NCBI RefSeq assembly: GCF_024721175.1
Contig: NZ_CP099402.1
Coordinates: forward strand, 868,001 to 932,000
DNA length: 64,000 bases
Source of the DNA: Rhizobium sp. Pop5
Lineage (GTDB): Bacteria > Pseudomonadota > Alphaproteobacteria > Rhizobiales > Rhizobiaceae
Reading direction: 5' to 3'
In this document: piece by piece, positions 44,418-52,854 of the stretch
Layout: each line of letters starts with the position of its first letter
Position numbering within the stretch: the stretch's first letter is position 1
Notes under the pieces: generated by a model
Seen by the model: the letters and a program-made list of their open reading frames with translations, nothing else
Database searches by the model: none
What the model was told of the DNA's origin: nothing
Position numbers and translations under genes: made by a program

Positions 44418-45125
44418 TCAGTGCCCGAGGAAGGCTTTCCTGACACCCGGGTCATCCATCAGCGTGTCGGCGATACCCTGCCCAACTATACGGCCTGCTT
44501 CGAGAAGATAACCGCGGTTCGCAAGCGCGAGGCTGGCACGGACGTTCTGCTCGACGACAAGCATCGATATGCCGCTGTCCCGAACACGCCTCAACGCCTG
44601 GAAGAGTTCGCCCACGACGATCGGAGCCAGCCCCAGACTCGGCTCATCGAGCAACAAGACGTCCGGCTTCGACATCAGTGCCCGCGCTACAGCCACCATC
44701 TGCTGCTCACCGCCGGACATGGTGCCGACGCGCTGCCGGCTGCGTTCAGCAAGGCGTGGAAATAGCGTCAGCACCTCTTCGCGCCGAGCGTCCGCCCCCT
44801 GGCGTGCCCGTCTGGGATTTGCGCCGAGGCGAAGGTTTTCGTCGACCGTCATTTCCGTGAAGACCCCGCGTCCTTCCGGGACATGAGCGATCCCAAGCTC
44901 GACGAGCTTATGTGGGGCGATCCTTGCGATCTGCTTGTCGCGGAAGACCACTTCGCCGTTGTCAGCAAGTCGCACCATGGAGGTAAGTCCTCGCAGCAAT
45001 GTCGATTTGCCCGCTCCGTTCGCCCCCAGTATGGCGACGCACTCGCCCGGCCCCACCTTGATGGAGACCTCGTTCAGCGCAAGGTGCTTTCCGTAACGAA
45101 CCGACAGGTTCCGGGCCTCAAGCAT
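44418..45125 (-). CDS. Liv-type ABC transporter ATPase, LivF (module B)
   Basis: This is a 235-residue ATPase beginning MLEARNLSVRYGKHLALNEV, with Walker A GANGAGKST, signature MSGGEQQMVAVARAL and Walker B VLLLDEPSLGLAP. It overlaps the livG gene by eight bases. It works with LivG and the LivHM permease of the same operon. Confidence 0.93.
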   Translation of the reverse strand: MLEARNLSVRYGKHLALNEVSIKVGPGECVAILGANGAGKSTLLRGLTSMVRLADNGEVVFRDKQIARIAPHKLVELGIAHVPEGRGVFTEMTVDENLRLGANPRRARQGADARREEVLTLFPRLAERSRQRVGTMSGGEQQMVAVARALMSKPDVLLLDEPSLGLAPIVVGELFQALRRVRDSGISMLVVEQNVRASLALANRGYLLEAGRIVGQGIADTLMDDPGVRKAFLGH

Positions 45126-45849
45126 CTTCGAAATCTCCCAGATACGCAGCGACCACCTGCGGGTTGGTCAGAACCTGCGAGGTCGGGCCGTCGGCGATCT
45201 TGAGCCCGGCACTCATCACCACGCAGCGGGGACAGATTTCACGGACCGCTTCCATAATGTGCTCGACGAGGATGATCGTCATGCCCTGCGCCTTCAAGGT
45301 GCAGATGAGGTCGATGCCGGTACGCAAGTCGGTTGGGTTTAGTCCCGCAAGCCATTCGTCCAGCAACAGGATGTCGGGTTTCGCCGCTATGGCACGGGCA
45401 AGCTCCAGCCTCTTCTGGTCGATGTAGTTCAGACTGCTCACCTCTACGTCGCCCCTGCCCCCCAATCCGACCGTGGCAAGCGCGCCGTTTGCTCGTTCGC
45501 GCGCAGCACGCCCCCACAATCGGTCGCGACCGAAGGCAAGCGACAGCACGATGTTATCTCGCGCATTGAGGGACTGTGCCAGACGCACGAGCTGGAAGGT
45601 ACGCGCGATGCCGAGCCGCGCCCTGAGATGAGCGGCCAGCTGCTGCACCGGCTGGCCATTGAGGCGCACCTCACCTGATGTCGGGGTCAGGACCCCCGAG
45701 ATCAGGTTCATGACCGTGGTTTTTCCCGATCCGTTGGGTCCGAGCAGACCCAGGACCTCGCCCTTCGAAACCTCGAAGTCGACGTCTTTCACGGCCACAA
45801 GGCCTCCGAACTCCTTGCGGAGGCCGCGAAGTTCAAGCGCGACGCTCAT
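45118..45849 (-). CDS. Liv-type ABC transporter ATPase, LivG (module B)
   Basis: This 243-residue ATPase starts MSVALELRGLRKEFGGLVAV. It has Walker A GPNGSGKTT and Walker B ILLLDEWLAGLNP; the signature region reads LNYIDQKRLELARAI, the degenerate form usual for LivG. The ATG at 45849 lies within the end of livM, indicating coupling. It is encoded separately here, unlike the fused module A version. Confidence 0.92.
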   Translation of the reverse strand: MSVALELRGLRKEFGGLVAVKDVDFEVSKGEVLGLLGPNGSGKTTVMNLISGVLTPTSGEVRLNGQPVQQLAAHLRARLGIARTFQLVRLAQSLNARDNIVLSLAFGRDRLWGRAARERANGALATVGLGGRGDVEVSSLNYIDQKRLELARAIAAKPDILLLDEWLAGLNPTDLRTGIDLICTLKAQGMTIILVEHIMEAVREICPRCVVMSAGLKIADGPTSQVLTNPQVVAAYLGDFEDA

Positions 45850-46798
45850 TGGACACCTCCTTGGCCAGATTCTTACGATCCTTCCGGTGTACAAGATGCT
45901 TCCATAACTGCTCGAACCGGGCGAGTACGCCTTCGGGGAACAGGAAGACGATCCCTATGAACAGCAGGCCGAGGATGATGGAGTAGTGGTCGGGGAAGCG
46001 GCCCGAAAGCCATTCGAACAAAAAGAACAGGGGCACGGCACCGCAGACCGGACCCCACAGACGAGACGCTCCTCCGAGCAAGGCCATGATCAGCGTGAGG
46101 AAGGAAATCGTTGGGTTGAAGACGATGCTCGGCTCCACATAGGTCCACCGCGGCGCTTGCACTGCCCCGACGAGCGTGATGAACACCGAACTGATGGAGA
46201 ACAGGATCAACTTGACCCGCGTGACATCTACGCCCGCATGCCGGGCGACCACCTCGTCGTCACCGATGGCCCGCACCGCCAGCCCAAGCCGCCCTCGATC
46301 TATCCACCACCGAACCGCGAGCGCGACGGCGGCAATGGCAAGGAGCATGTAGAAGATCTGGTACGCTTCGACGTCCACGAAGATATACCGCCCGAGGGTG
46401 CCCGAGATGTTCACCTCGTACCAGGTGAGCAACTGTCTCACCATCTCGGCGAGGCCGAATGTAAAGATGACGAAATAGATGCCCGACAGTCTCAGGGTCG
46501 CCAGACCGACAACGAGGGAGGCGACAAATCCCACCAATGCTGCTGCGGCCAGGATGGCGTAGAAGGGTAGATGGTCAGCAAGAGCGGCGACCGTGTAGGC
46601 CCCTGTCCCGCAAAAGGCGACCGTGGCGAGCGACACATATCGCGTCGGGCCTGAAAACAGCGCCCAGCTCGAACAAAGGGCGACATAACTCATCACGCCG
46701 ATCGCAAGACCAAGCCCGTAGTCGTCGACGAACATGGGAACGAGGGCCAGTAACGTCAGAATGGCCGCGAGTACGATTGGGAAGAAGAGGTTTTTCAT
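45833..46798 (-). CDS. Liv-type ABC transporter permease, LivM (module B)
   Basis: This is a 321-residue membrane permease starting MKNLFFPIVLAAILTLLALV, with about nine hydrophobic segments and the LivM signature VRAIGDDEVVARHAGVDVTR. A C-terminal hydrophilic tail of about 20 residues follows the last helix. It is encoded nine bases after livH and overlaps livG. Confidence 0.92.
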   Translation of the reverse strand: MKNLFFPIVLAAILTLLALVPMFVDDYGLGLAIGVMSYVALCSSWALFSGPTRYVSLATVAFCGTGAYTVAALADHLPFYAILAAAALVGFVASLVVGLATLRLSGIYFVIFTFGLAEMVRQLLTWYEVNISGTLGRYIFVDVEAYQIFYMLLAIAAVALAVRWWIDRGRLGLAVRAIGDDEVVARHAGVDVTRVKLILFSISSVFITLVGAVQAPRWTYVEPSIVFNPTISFLTLIMALLGGASRLWGPVCGAVPLFFLFEWLSGRFPDHYSIILGLLFIGIVFLFPEGVLARFEQLWKHLVHRKDRKNLAKEVSNERRA

Positions 46799-46806
46799 GG
46801 TCGTTC

Positions 46807-47664
46807 TCAGCCGAACAGGCCGTTCGGCCGCCATAGCAGCACGGCCAAGAAAATCGCGTATATCGCAGCCAGTGTCAGGCCCGGATCGACCACAGCGGAC
46901 ACCCCGGCTTCCACAAGTCCAAGGATCAAGCCAGCGGCCATCGCCCCCGCGAGGTTTCCCACACCGCCCATGATCACCACCACGAGCGCTTTCATCGTGA
47001 GGAAAACACCGTCGGTGGGCGTGAACGGTTGATACATGGAGAGGACGACACCTCCTGCGGCTGCGAGCGCGCCGCCGACGGCGAAGGCGGAACGTGCCTG
47101 GCGTTCGTTATCGATGCCGACGAGCGGCGCGAAGCCCGGCCGCGTCGCCACCGCCCGTGTTGCCATGCCCCACCGGGTCTTCTGCATCGCCAGATAAAGG
47201 CTACCGCCGACCGCCACTGCCAGAAGCGCCCCGACCAGACGCCCGCTGGAAATTTTGGTGCCGAAAATGTCGACGGGCACTTCGAGCCAGTCATAGCCCC
47301 TGAAACCGCTGCCGAACGAAGACAGGTAGACGCCCTGGAGGAGGAACATCAGGCCGAATGTCGCGAGGATCGAATCCACCTCGAGCCTCCCTGTTTTGCG
47401 GGAGCGCCTTTCCAGCGGACGCATGATGAGGTCGTAGCAGAGATGGGAAGCGAGATAGCAGAGCGGCACGACCAGAAGGAACGCCACGAATGGGTTCAGC
47501 CCGGCGGCTGAAACCGCCAGGTAGGTCAGGAACGATCCGCCGATCACGAACTCGCCGTAAGCAAGGTTCATGATGCGGGCGACGCCATACTGTATGGTCA
47601 GACCGAGTGCCATCAGCGCGAAAGTGCCGCCCAGCACCAGTCCGACGACGAGAGTCGTGACCAT
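46807..47664 (-). CDS. Liv-type ABC transporter permease, LivH (module B)
   Basis: This is a 285-residue membrane permease starting MVTTLVVGLVLGGTFALMAL, with LTIQYGVARIMNLAYGEFVI and a later VVIMGGVGNLAGAMAAGLIL typical of LivH. It sits 17 bases downstream of the binding-protein gene in the leftward operon. Confidence 0.92.
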   Translation of the reverse strand: MVTTLVVGLVLGGTFALMALGLTIQYGVARIMNLAYGEFVIGGSFLTYLAVSAAGLNPFVAFLLVVPLCYLASHLCYDLIMRPLERRSRKTGRLEVDSILATFGLMFLLQGVYLSSFGSGFRGYDWLEVPVDIFGTKISSGRLVGALLAVAVGGSLYLAMQKTRWGMATRAVATRPGFAPLVGIDNERQARSAFAVGGALAAAGGVVLSMYQPFTPTDGVFLTMKALVVVIMGGVGNLAGAMAAGLILGLVEAGVSAVVDPGLTLAAIYAIFLAVLLWRPNGLFG

Positions 47665-47681
47665 TGGAGTCTCCTTTGCGC

Positions 47682-48890
47682 TTATGCCCAGGCTGGCTTT
47701 GGAATCACGGCCTTTACGGCTCCCGCACGGTCAGCGGGACCCACACCGACGAACTTTCCACCCTGCCACTGGCCGAGCAGCCAGAGGTCCGTCATCCGGT
47801 TTTTCTTGAGCTTCACATTGCCAATGATGGTCTCGAAGCTGCCGGACGCGATCTCCTCCGTCACGGCGTCGCGGTCGAGGCCGCGCCTCTCGATCGCCTG
47901 TTGAAGGATCTGGAGGCTGGTATAGATGACCGAACTCGCCCAATAGTCCGGCGGGGTGCCGAGCAGTTTCTTGTGGCGCGCGACATAGGCCTGCATTTCC
48001 GGCCGTGAATTATCGATCCCGCCGAGGCTCATTACGCCCTCGACCTTGCCCTCGTTGATGTCCGAATAGATGGGGAAGCTCGTGCCGACCCCGGTGTAGA
48101 AGACTTTCGGATTGAACGAGTTCAAACGCGCCTGCTTGGCGATCGCGAAGCTGTCGGGCGGGTACGACAATGCCATGAACACGTCGGCGCCCGATGCGGC
48201 GACTTCGTTCAGCAGTCCAGTAAAGTCCTGCGTCCCGATGGGGTAGGACTTGTCCATCACGATTTCGAGGCCAGCTTCCGGCAATTTGAGCCGCGCTTCC
48301 TTGACCAGTTCAATGCCGAAACCGTCAGCCACCGAGATGATCGCCAGCTTTTTGTTGGTGGCGTCGCCAGCCGCTTTCACTGCGTCGGCGAACGTGGAAG
48401 CGTACCCGCTCGCGGCTCCGAGGAACCAGAAGCTCCGCTTCCACTTCGCATGGACGTCGATCTCGTCCGGAATGAGTGACGTTCCGATGAGCTGAGGATA
48501 GCCGAAGCGGTCCATCAGCGGAGCCACCGCCAGATTGAATGCCGTTCCCCACGGCGGAAGTATGAAGTCGACCTTGTCCTGGCGAGCCAAGCGTTCGATG
48601 CCACGAACAACCTCTTCTGTTGTCGAGCGGTCGTCATACGCGACGACCTCGATTGGAAGGCGACTGCCGTCCGGCAGCTTCAGCCCTCCGGCCGCTTTCA
48701 CGTCCGCCGCCCAAAGCTCGTAGTTCGGGATGGTCGTCGATCCTGCACCGGGCGCATTCACGCCTGTCTTGGAAACAACATAGCCGATCTTGACAGACTT
48801 CCGATCGTCGGCCGCGCGCGCCGAAAACCCAGCCGCAAGGACGGCCGCCGATCCTGCTCCCGCGAGTATACTGCGTCTTGTCAGTCTCAT
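47682..48890 (-). CDS. branched-chain-amino-acid-type ABC transporter substrate-binding protein (module B)
   Basis: This 402-residue binding protein has a twin-arginine-like signal, MRLTRRSILAGAGSAAVLAA, with probable cleavage after FSARA. The mature domain begins KSVKIGYVVSKTGVNAPGAG. GAGGAAG precedes the ATG at 48890. It is the specificity component for the LivHMGF transporter encoded immediately downstream, probably for an aromatic acid, since the operon ends with an aromatic-ring monooxygenase. Confidence 0.92.
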   Translation of the reverse strand: MRLTRRSILAGAGSAAVLAAGFSARAADDRKSVKIGYVVSKTGVNAPGAGSTTIPNYELWAADVKAAGGLKLPDGSRLPIEVVAYDDRSTTEEVVRGIERLARQDKVDFILPPWGTAFNLAVAPLMDRFGYPQLIGTSLIPDEIDVHAKWKRSFWFLGAASGYASTFADAVKAAGDATNKKLAIISVADGFGIELVKEARLKLPEAGLEIVMDKSYPIGTQDFTGLLNEVAASGADVFMALSYPPDSFAIAKQARLNSFNPKVFYTGVGTSFPIYSDINEGKVEGVMSLGGIDNSRPEMQAYVARHKKLLGTPPDYWASSVIYTSLQILQQAIERRGLDRDAVTEEIASGSFETIIGNVKLKKNRMTDLWLLGQWQGGKFVGVGPADRAGAVKAVIPKPAWA

Positions 48891-49000
48891 CGTGATCTTC
48901 CTCCTCAAAGGATACCGAGCCGAATGCGGACATGCCTCGTCGTTCGGCAAGCCTAATCGGCCGACCGCGCTGTCATGTCAGAATCTTCGAGACGCCGCCG

Positions 49001-49534
49001 CTAGTGGGCGCCGAGCAGGACGACCGCGATGGTAGCGGGCTTGTCGTTCGGATTGCGCCAGCCATGTCGGGCACCGTGCTGCACGAACGTGTCGCCGGGC
49101 TTCAACTCGACGATCACGCCATCGTCAAGTTCAAGGCTGATCCGGCCGTCGAGTACCACGCCGTAGTCCAGCGTCGGCGTCTTGTGCATGCCGGGATTTT
49201 CCATTTCGAACGTCTCTGCGATCCCGGGCGCTGCTGTGAGGTGCTCGGGGCCGGCGAGTTCAGGTTTGAAGTCATGCGACATAAAGACGGCGTCCGGGGG
49301 GAACGTGATCAACATGAAGGTCGACCCTCCGGGCGGCTGGAGCAACGTGCCTTCAGCTGCCATCGGGTCCGTGCCATTGTACGGTACCGAGGGAACCTCG
49401 GACGTCGTCCAGATCGGAGCCGATACAAAGCCCGGCGTATGTTGGAGTGCCATTTCCCTGGGCGAAGGCCCGTCGCTAATGACCACTGCTTTGCCGGCGG
49501 CGTTCTCGCCGAGGACGACACGTCTGACTGTCAT
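49001..49534 (-). CDS. cupin-domain protein (module B)
   Basis: This is a 177-residue cupin paralogous to the one at 23181-23774. They share PPDAVFMS, the motif 1 region HKTPTLDYGVVLDGRISLEL and motif 2 GDTFVQHGARHGWRN, and a PATIAVVL tail. ATG 49534 (MTVRRVV) follows GGGAGG with good spacing, so the upstream in-frame ATG is not needed. The function is unknown, but the repeated linkage to a GLD-type dehydrogenase, Liv transporter and FAH protein suggests a conserved role in the same kind of pathway. Confidence 0.83.
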   Translation of the reverse strand: MTVRRVVLGENAAGKAVVISDGPSPREMALQHTPGFVSAPIWTTSEVPSVPYNGTDPMAAEGTLLQPPGGSTFMLITFPPDAVFMSHDFKPELAGPEHLTAAPGIAETFEMENPGMHKTPTLDYGVVLDGRISLELDDGVIVELKPGDTFVQHGARHGWRNPNDKPATIAVVLLGAH

Positions 49535-49596
49535 GAAAACCTCCCGCATGACATTAAAAGCAAATGGCCTCCCGGTTTTCCGGCAAGCCCCGGTAT

Positions 49597-50712
49597 TTAG
49601 GGATGGATCACGTAGTTGGAGAAGCCACCATGACGTTGCGCTATACCCGAGATCGCCTTGTTGACCTCTGCCAGTGGATAGCAGTGGGTCTCAAGGATGG
49701 AGAAGTCTGCCACGCCGGACGCCACCATGTCCGCCATCTCCTGCCCTTCCTGGGCCGTGAACCATGCCGACCCGTAGAGCCTCTGATTGTGGTCCATCAG
49801 CCAGTGGACATCGATCGGGATTTCCCCGGCGACAGCGCCGATGTCCACGGCGACACCGCCACGGCGCAGGCCGCGCAGGCCCTGGAGGAAAGTCTCCTGT
49901 TTGGCACCGGGACCAAGGCAATCGATAAAGGCATCCACCCCTTCCCCGTCGGTATGAGCAAGCGCAAAGTCGGTTACGCTGCCTTCGTCGATGGAAAAGA
50001 CTTCGATCCGGTTGGGCGCAAGTGCCTTGATTTCCTCAAGGAGCTTCTTGTCGCGGCCAGTACCAAGGATCTTGTTCACCCCAAGAGCGAGCCCGAACAC
50101 CGCCGCACCAATCCCCAGCGTGCCGCTGATACCGTTCACTAGGATGGTGTCACCAGGTCCCGCCTTGACCTTCTTGAGAGCCGAATAGGCCGTTCCCATG
50201 TAGCCCAGACGCGCAGCCTGGTCGAATGTCATGTTGTCGGGAATGGTCACGATCGCGGAAGCGGGGGCAACCATATATTCGCTGAGGCCCCCAATTGGAT
50301 AGTCGTCGAACGTCTGCAGCGCCTCCGTGCTGAAGCCGAAATAGCCTTGGAAAGCATAGTGGCGGCAGGAAATATGATCTCCGTGACGGCAATGACGGCA
50401 AGTCCCGCAGCTGCGACCGGGATTGACATAGACGCGGTCACCCGGCTTGAGGCTGCGGACGCCGCTGCCAACGGCCGCGATTTCACCGGCGGGATCGAGG
50501 CCGAATACCGCAGGAAGCGGTGGCTGCGGCATATGCGGGAACCATGTCGGCCAATTGGCAAGAATGTTGTGCAGATTGGGCACGATACCGCAGGCTCTCA
50601 CTCGGACAAGAACATCCATGTCGCCAGGTTTCGGCATCTCCAGCATTTCGATCCTCATTGCGTCACCGACCGCATGCATGCGCGCAGCCGTCATCGTTGT
50701 GGGGATATTCAT
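49597..50712 (-). CDS. zinc-type medium-chain alcohol dehydrogenase-like protein (module B)
   Basis: This is a 371-residue medium-chain dehydrogenase paralogous to that at 18187-19317. Both share RACGIVPN, NWPTWFPH, GLDPAG, the structural-zinc knuckle (SCGTCRHCRHGDHISC) and a C-terminal GGFSNYV. The catalytic-site GHE is again GLD. GGAGGAAAG precedes the ATG at 50712. It is the first gene of the leftward operon and divergent from the FAH gene at 51068. The substrate is unknown; the shared departure from GHE suggests a subfamily-specific metal site or a zinc-independent reaction. Confidence 0.85.
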   Translation of the reverse strand: MNIPTTMTAARMHAVGDAMRIEMLEMPKPGDMDVLVRVRACGIVPNLHNILANWPTWFPHMPQPPLPAVFGLDPAGEIAAVGSGVRSLKPGDRVYVNPGRSCGTCRHCRHGDHISCRHYAFQGYFGFSTEALQTFDDYPIGGLSEYMVAPASAIVTIPDNMTFDQAARLGYMGTAYSALKKVKAGPGDTILVNGISGTLGIGAAVFGLALGVNKILGTGRDKKLLEEIKALAPNRIEVFSIDEGSVTDFALAHTDGEGVDAFIDCLGPGAKQETFLQGLRGLRRGGVAVDIGAVAGEIPIDVHWLMDHNQRLYGSAWFTAQEGQEMADMVASGVADFSILETHCYPLAEVNKAISGIAQRHGGFSNYVIHP

Positions 50713-50780
50713 TGCTTTCCTCCGATTGCTAAAATCGCCAGCCCTCCAGCTGGCGCCGCCATACGGAGAGAGCTACTACA

Positions 50781-50815
50781 ATAATTTCGAAATTTCAAGC
50801 GATTTCGTAAATATC
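50781..50815. promoter_or_regulatory. TTTCGAAA-type repeats, left pair, dehydrogenase promoter
   Basis: ATAATTTCGAAATTT (50781-50795), which contains a 12-base palindrome AATTTCGAAATT, is followed by GATTTCGTAAATATC (50801-50815). They lie 70-100 bases upstream of the leftward dehydrogenase start. The motif matches those in the GntR/dioxygenase divergent region at 35.4 kb, supporting a shared regulator. Confidence 0.6.
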
Positions 50816-51040
50816 ATTTCTCGTCCGATATGGCCGGGATCGAACTGCCAGTGGCGCCAGGCATCCAGACGACCGGTGCGGCACCGGCCTGCCCCGCGTT
50901 GGGAGCATAATATTGGCGGAGCTTCAAACTTCTGCACCATCGACGGATTTGCCGCGACCGGTCCAACGCTCAACAAAATGCGGAGCCAGCAGATGACATA
51001 CTTGCCAATCGACCTCGCGATTGTTTACGATATTATATGT

Positions 51041-51070
51041 ATTTTCGAAATTAGAGGATATTTTCGAATG
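51041..51070. promoter_or_regulatory. TTTCGAAA-type repeats, right pair, FAH promoter
   Basis: ATTTTCGAAATTA (51041-51053) and ATATTTTCGAATG (51058-51070) flank the ribosome-binding site and run into the ATG of the FAH-family gene at 51068. A repressor bound here would block this gene directly. The rest of the 355-base divergent region shows no gene. Confidence 0.6.
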
Positions 51071-51895
51071 CGATATGTAAGCTGCATCCACGACGGTGCG
51101 TCACGATATGGTTGTGTCACTGGTCATTCTGTTTGCGATCTCGGCCTGCGGACGGGCCTCCCCGACCTGAAGAGCCACATCGCATCGCATTTCGACAACC
51201 TCGGTCGGGAATCCGATCTCAAGACGGATTTCGACCTCGCCGACGTGGTGCTTCAGCCTGTAATTCCTAATCCCGAGAAGGTCATCTGCGTGGCGATCAA
51301 CTATCGTGAAAGCGATTCTCCTTCCCCGGACGAGCCTGAATACCCCGTTGTCTTCACCAGGTTCGCCAATGCCCAGACAGGTCATAACACACCGCTGCTC
51401 AAGCCAGACGTGTCTGACAAATTCGACTACGAAGGCGAACTGGCCGTCATAATAGGTCGGGCGGGCCATAAGATCGACGAATCCGACGCCCTCGCACATG
51501 TTGCAGGCTACTCGTGTTTCAACGACGGCAGCGTCCGTGATTGGCAGAAACACTCTTCCCAATTCACGCCTGGCAAGAACTTCGTACAATCTGCCGGATT
51601 CGGACCTTGGATGGTGTCCGCCGACGAGATTCCCGATCCCTCGGGGTTGGATCTCTGGACCAGGGTAAACGGCGAACTGCGTCAGTCGACCAATACCAGA
51701 CGTATGATGTTCCCCATACCGTGGCTGATCTCCTACCTCAGCCAGTTCACGAGGCTGGAACCGGGCGATGTTATCGTCACCGGCACTCCAAAAGGGTTCG
51801 GTTCCAGCCTTCAGCCGCCAAGGTTCCTTCAGGTCGGCGATGTCGTGGAAGTGGAACTCGAAGGCATTGGCGTATTGCGAAACCCTGTGGCCTAA
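51068..51895 (+). CDS. fumarylacetoacetate hydrolase (FAH) family protein (module B)
   Basis: This is a 275-residue FAH-superfamily enzyme. It shows KVICVAINYRES, the metal-binding FDYEGELAVIIGRAG, GYSCFNDGSVRDWQ, KNFVQSAGFGPWMV and LEPGDVIVTGTPKGFG. GAGGA upstream supports ATG 51068; the frame is open from 50447 but that part is promoter. It should hydrolyse or decarboxylate the ring-cleavage intermediate of module B. It parallels the gene at 29275-30054 but is clearly divergent in sequence. Confidence 0.9.
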   Translation: MRYVSCIHDGASRYGCVTGHSVCDLGLRTGLPDLKSHIASHFDNLGRESDLKTDFDLADVVLQPVIPNPEKVICVAINYRESDSPSPDEPEYPVVFTRFANAQTGHNTPLLKPDVSDKFDYEGELAVIIGRAGHKIDESDALAHVAGYSCFNDGSVRDWQKHSSQFTPGKNFVQSAGFGPWMVSADEIPDPSGLDLWTRVNGELRQSTNTRRMMFPIPWLISYLSQFTRLEPGDVIVTGTPKGFGSSLQPPRFLQVGDVVEVELEGIGVLRNPVA

Positions 51896-51991
51896 GAAAC
51901 GCCCCTTCGATGATTGGGAACAGTGGACGCGACGCTCTCAGTCAAAAGACGGGCAGCCGACCGACATGGCCGGGTCGCGGGGGCTTGCCGG

Positions 51992-52650
51992 CTAAGATGC
52001 CAGGCGCTTGTCCGGTGGTCGGTATTCTCCCACGACAGGAGATGGCATGGCTCTGTGTTCCAGCCGAAAGCTCGAGAGAAGTTTTCGGAGCTCAGCACTT
52101 TCGTTCACAAGACCAGCGCCCCCAGCACTCATCTGTTCGACCATGGAGCATTCTGCTGGGTGGCTTGATCCATGTGATTGACGGCCATATTAACCTCGGA
52201 AAGCCCAGTCGACTGCTCCTGCGCGACCACGGAAATTGCAGCCATGTGCCGGTTGATGTCGCGGACAAGGCTATCGATGTCCGCGAGCCCTTGGCCGGTT
52301 TGGTTTACGAGCTTGATAGGCCAATGCGGATGTCGTCTCGCTTAGGCGACGCTCGGCCTCCTCTTCGGTGCGCCTTTGATCGTCCATCCGTCTTCGATTG
52401 GTGGTCTTTCTCATACCTGCCGCCTGCTGCTACAACTCCCGCTTCTCTATCTCTGCAACGCGAAAATGCACGAGCGCTCTTGCGATCTGCCTGGCCTCGT
52501 CATCGCGCTCCATCAACGGCACCTCAGTCGTGGCATCGCCGTTCGTCAACGCTGCCAGTCCGTTCTACGAGAACTGAGCCCATTCAAGCCAGTTGCAAAA
52601 TCCCACTGAAATGCCGGCAGCAACTGTTCGATGCTCTTCTTCGCATCGCC
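51992..52650 (-). pseudogene. methyl-accepting chemotaxis protein fossil
   Basis: Reading leftward, a HAMP-like stretch (GDAKKSIEQLLPAF, then GDATTEVPLMERDDEARQIA) is followed by a broken linker and then a clear signalling-domain end: VNQTGQGLADIDSLVRDINR, HMAAISVVAQEQSTGLSEVN and MAVNHMDQATQQNA, then after a frameshift VNESAELRKLLSSFRLE. The central methylation and tip regions are deleted and several frameshifts are present. The stop is at 51992-51994. Confidence 0.75.
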
Positions 52651-52770
52651 CGTCTTCTGGTTGATCCCGTAGCGCTTCGAAAGCGCTCTCAGGCTCTCTT
52701 CACTATTTTGTATTGCTCGACGGATTGCCACCTCTGTCGTCGTGGCGCTCCCGTGTAAAACCTGGCCCAT
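52651..52770 (-). pseudogene. IS481-like transposase N-terminal fragment
   Basis: MGQVLHGSATTTEVAIRRAI followed by SLRALSKRYGINQKT is the N terminus of an IS481-type transposase, whose usual continuation (VAKWKKR and the catalytic core) is missing. The frame runs directly into the chemotaxis-receptor remnant, giving a chimeric 79-codon open frame. This marks an old insertion or deletion junction. Confidence 0.65.
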
Positions 52771-52854
52771 AGTGCTTCCCTCCATTCCAAGGAAAATAAT
52801 GCACCATCAAATGTGCCGGGATCAAACACCTAGGGCATGAAGGCAAGCGGCCGC

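Noticed and set aside
51541..52758. 405-codon plus-strand open frame across the FAH gene end and the fossil region
   Set aside because: The minus strand shows chemotaxis-receptor sequence here, and the plus-strand translation is Arg/Ser/Pro-rich without domains.
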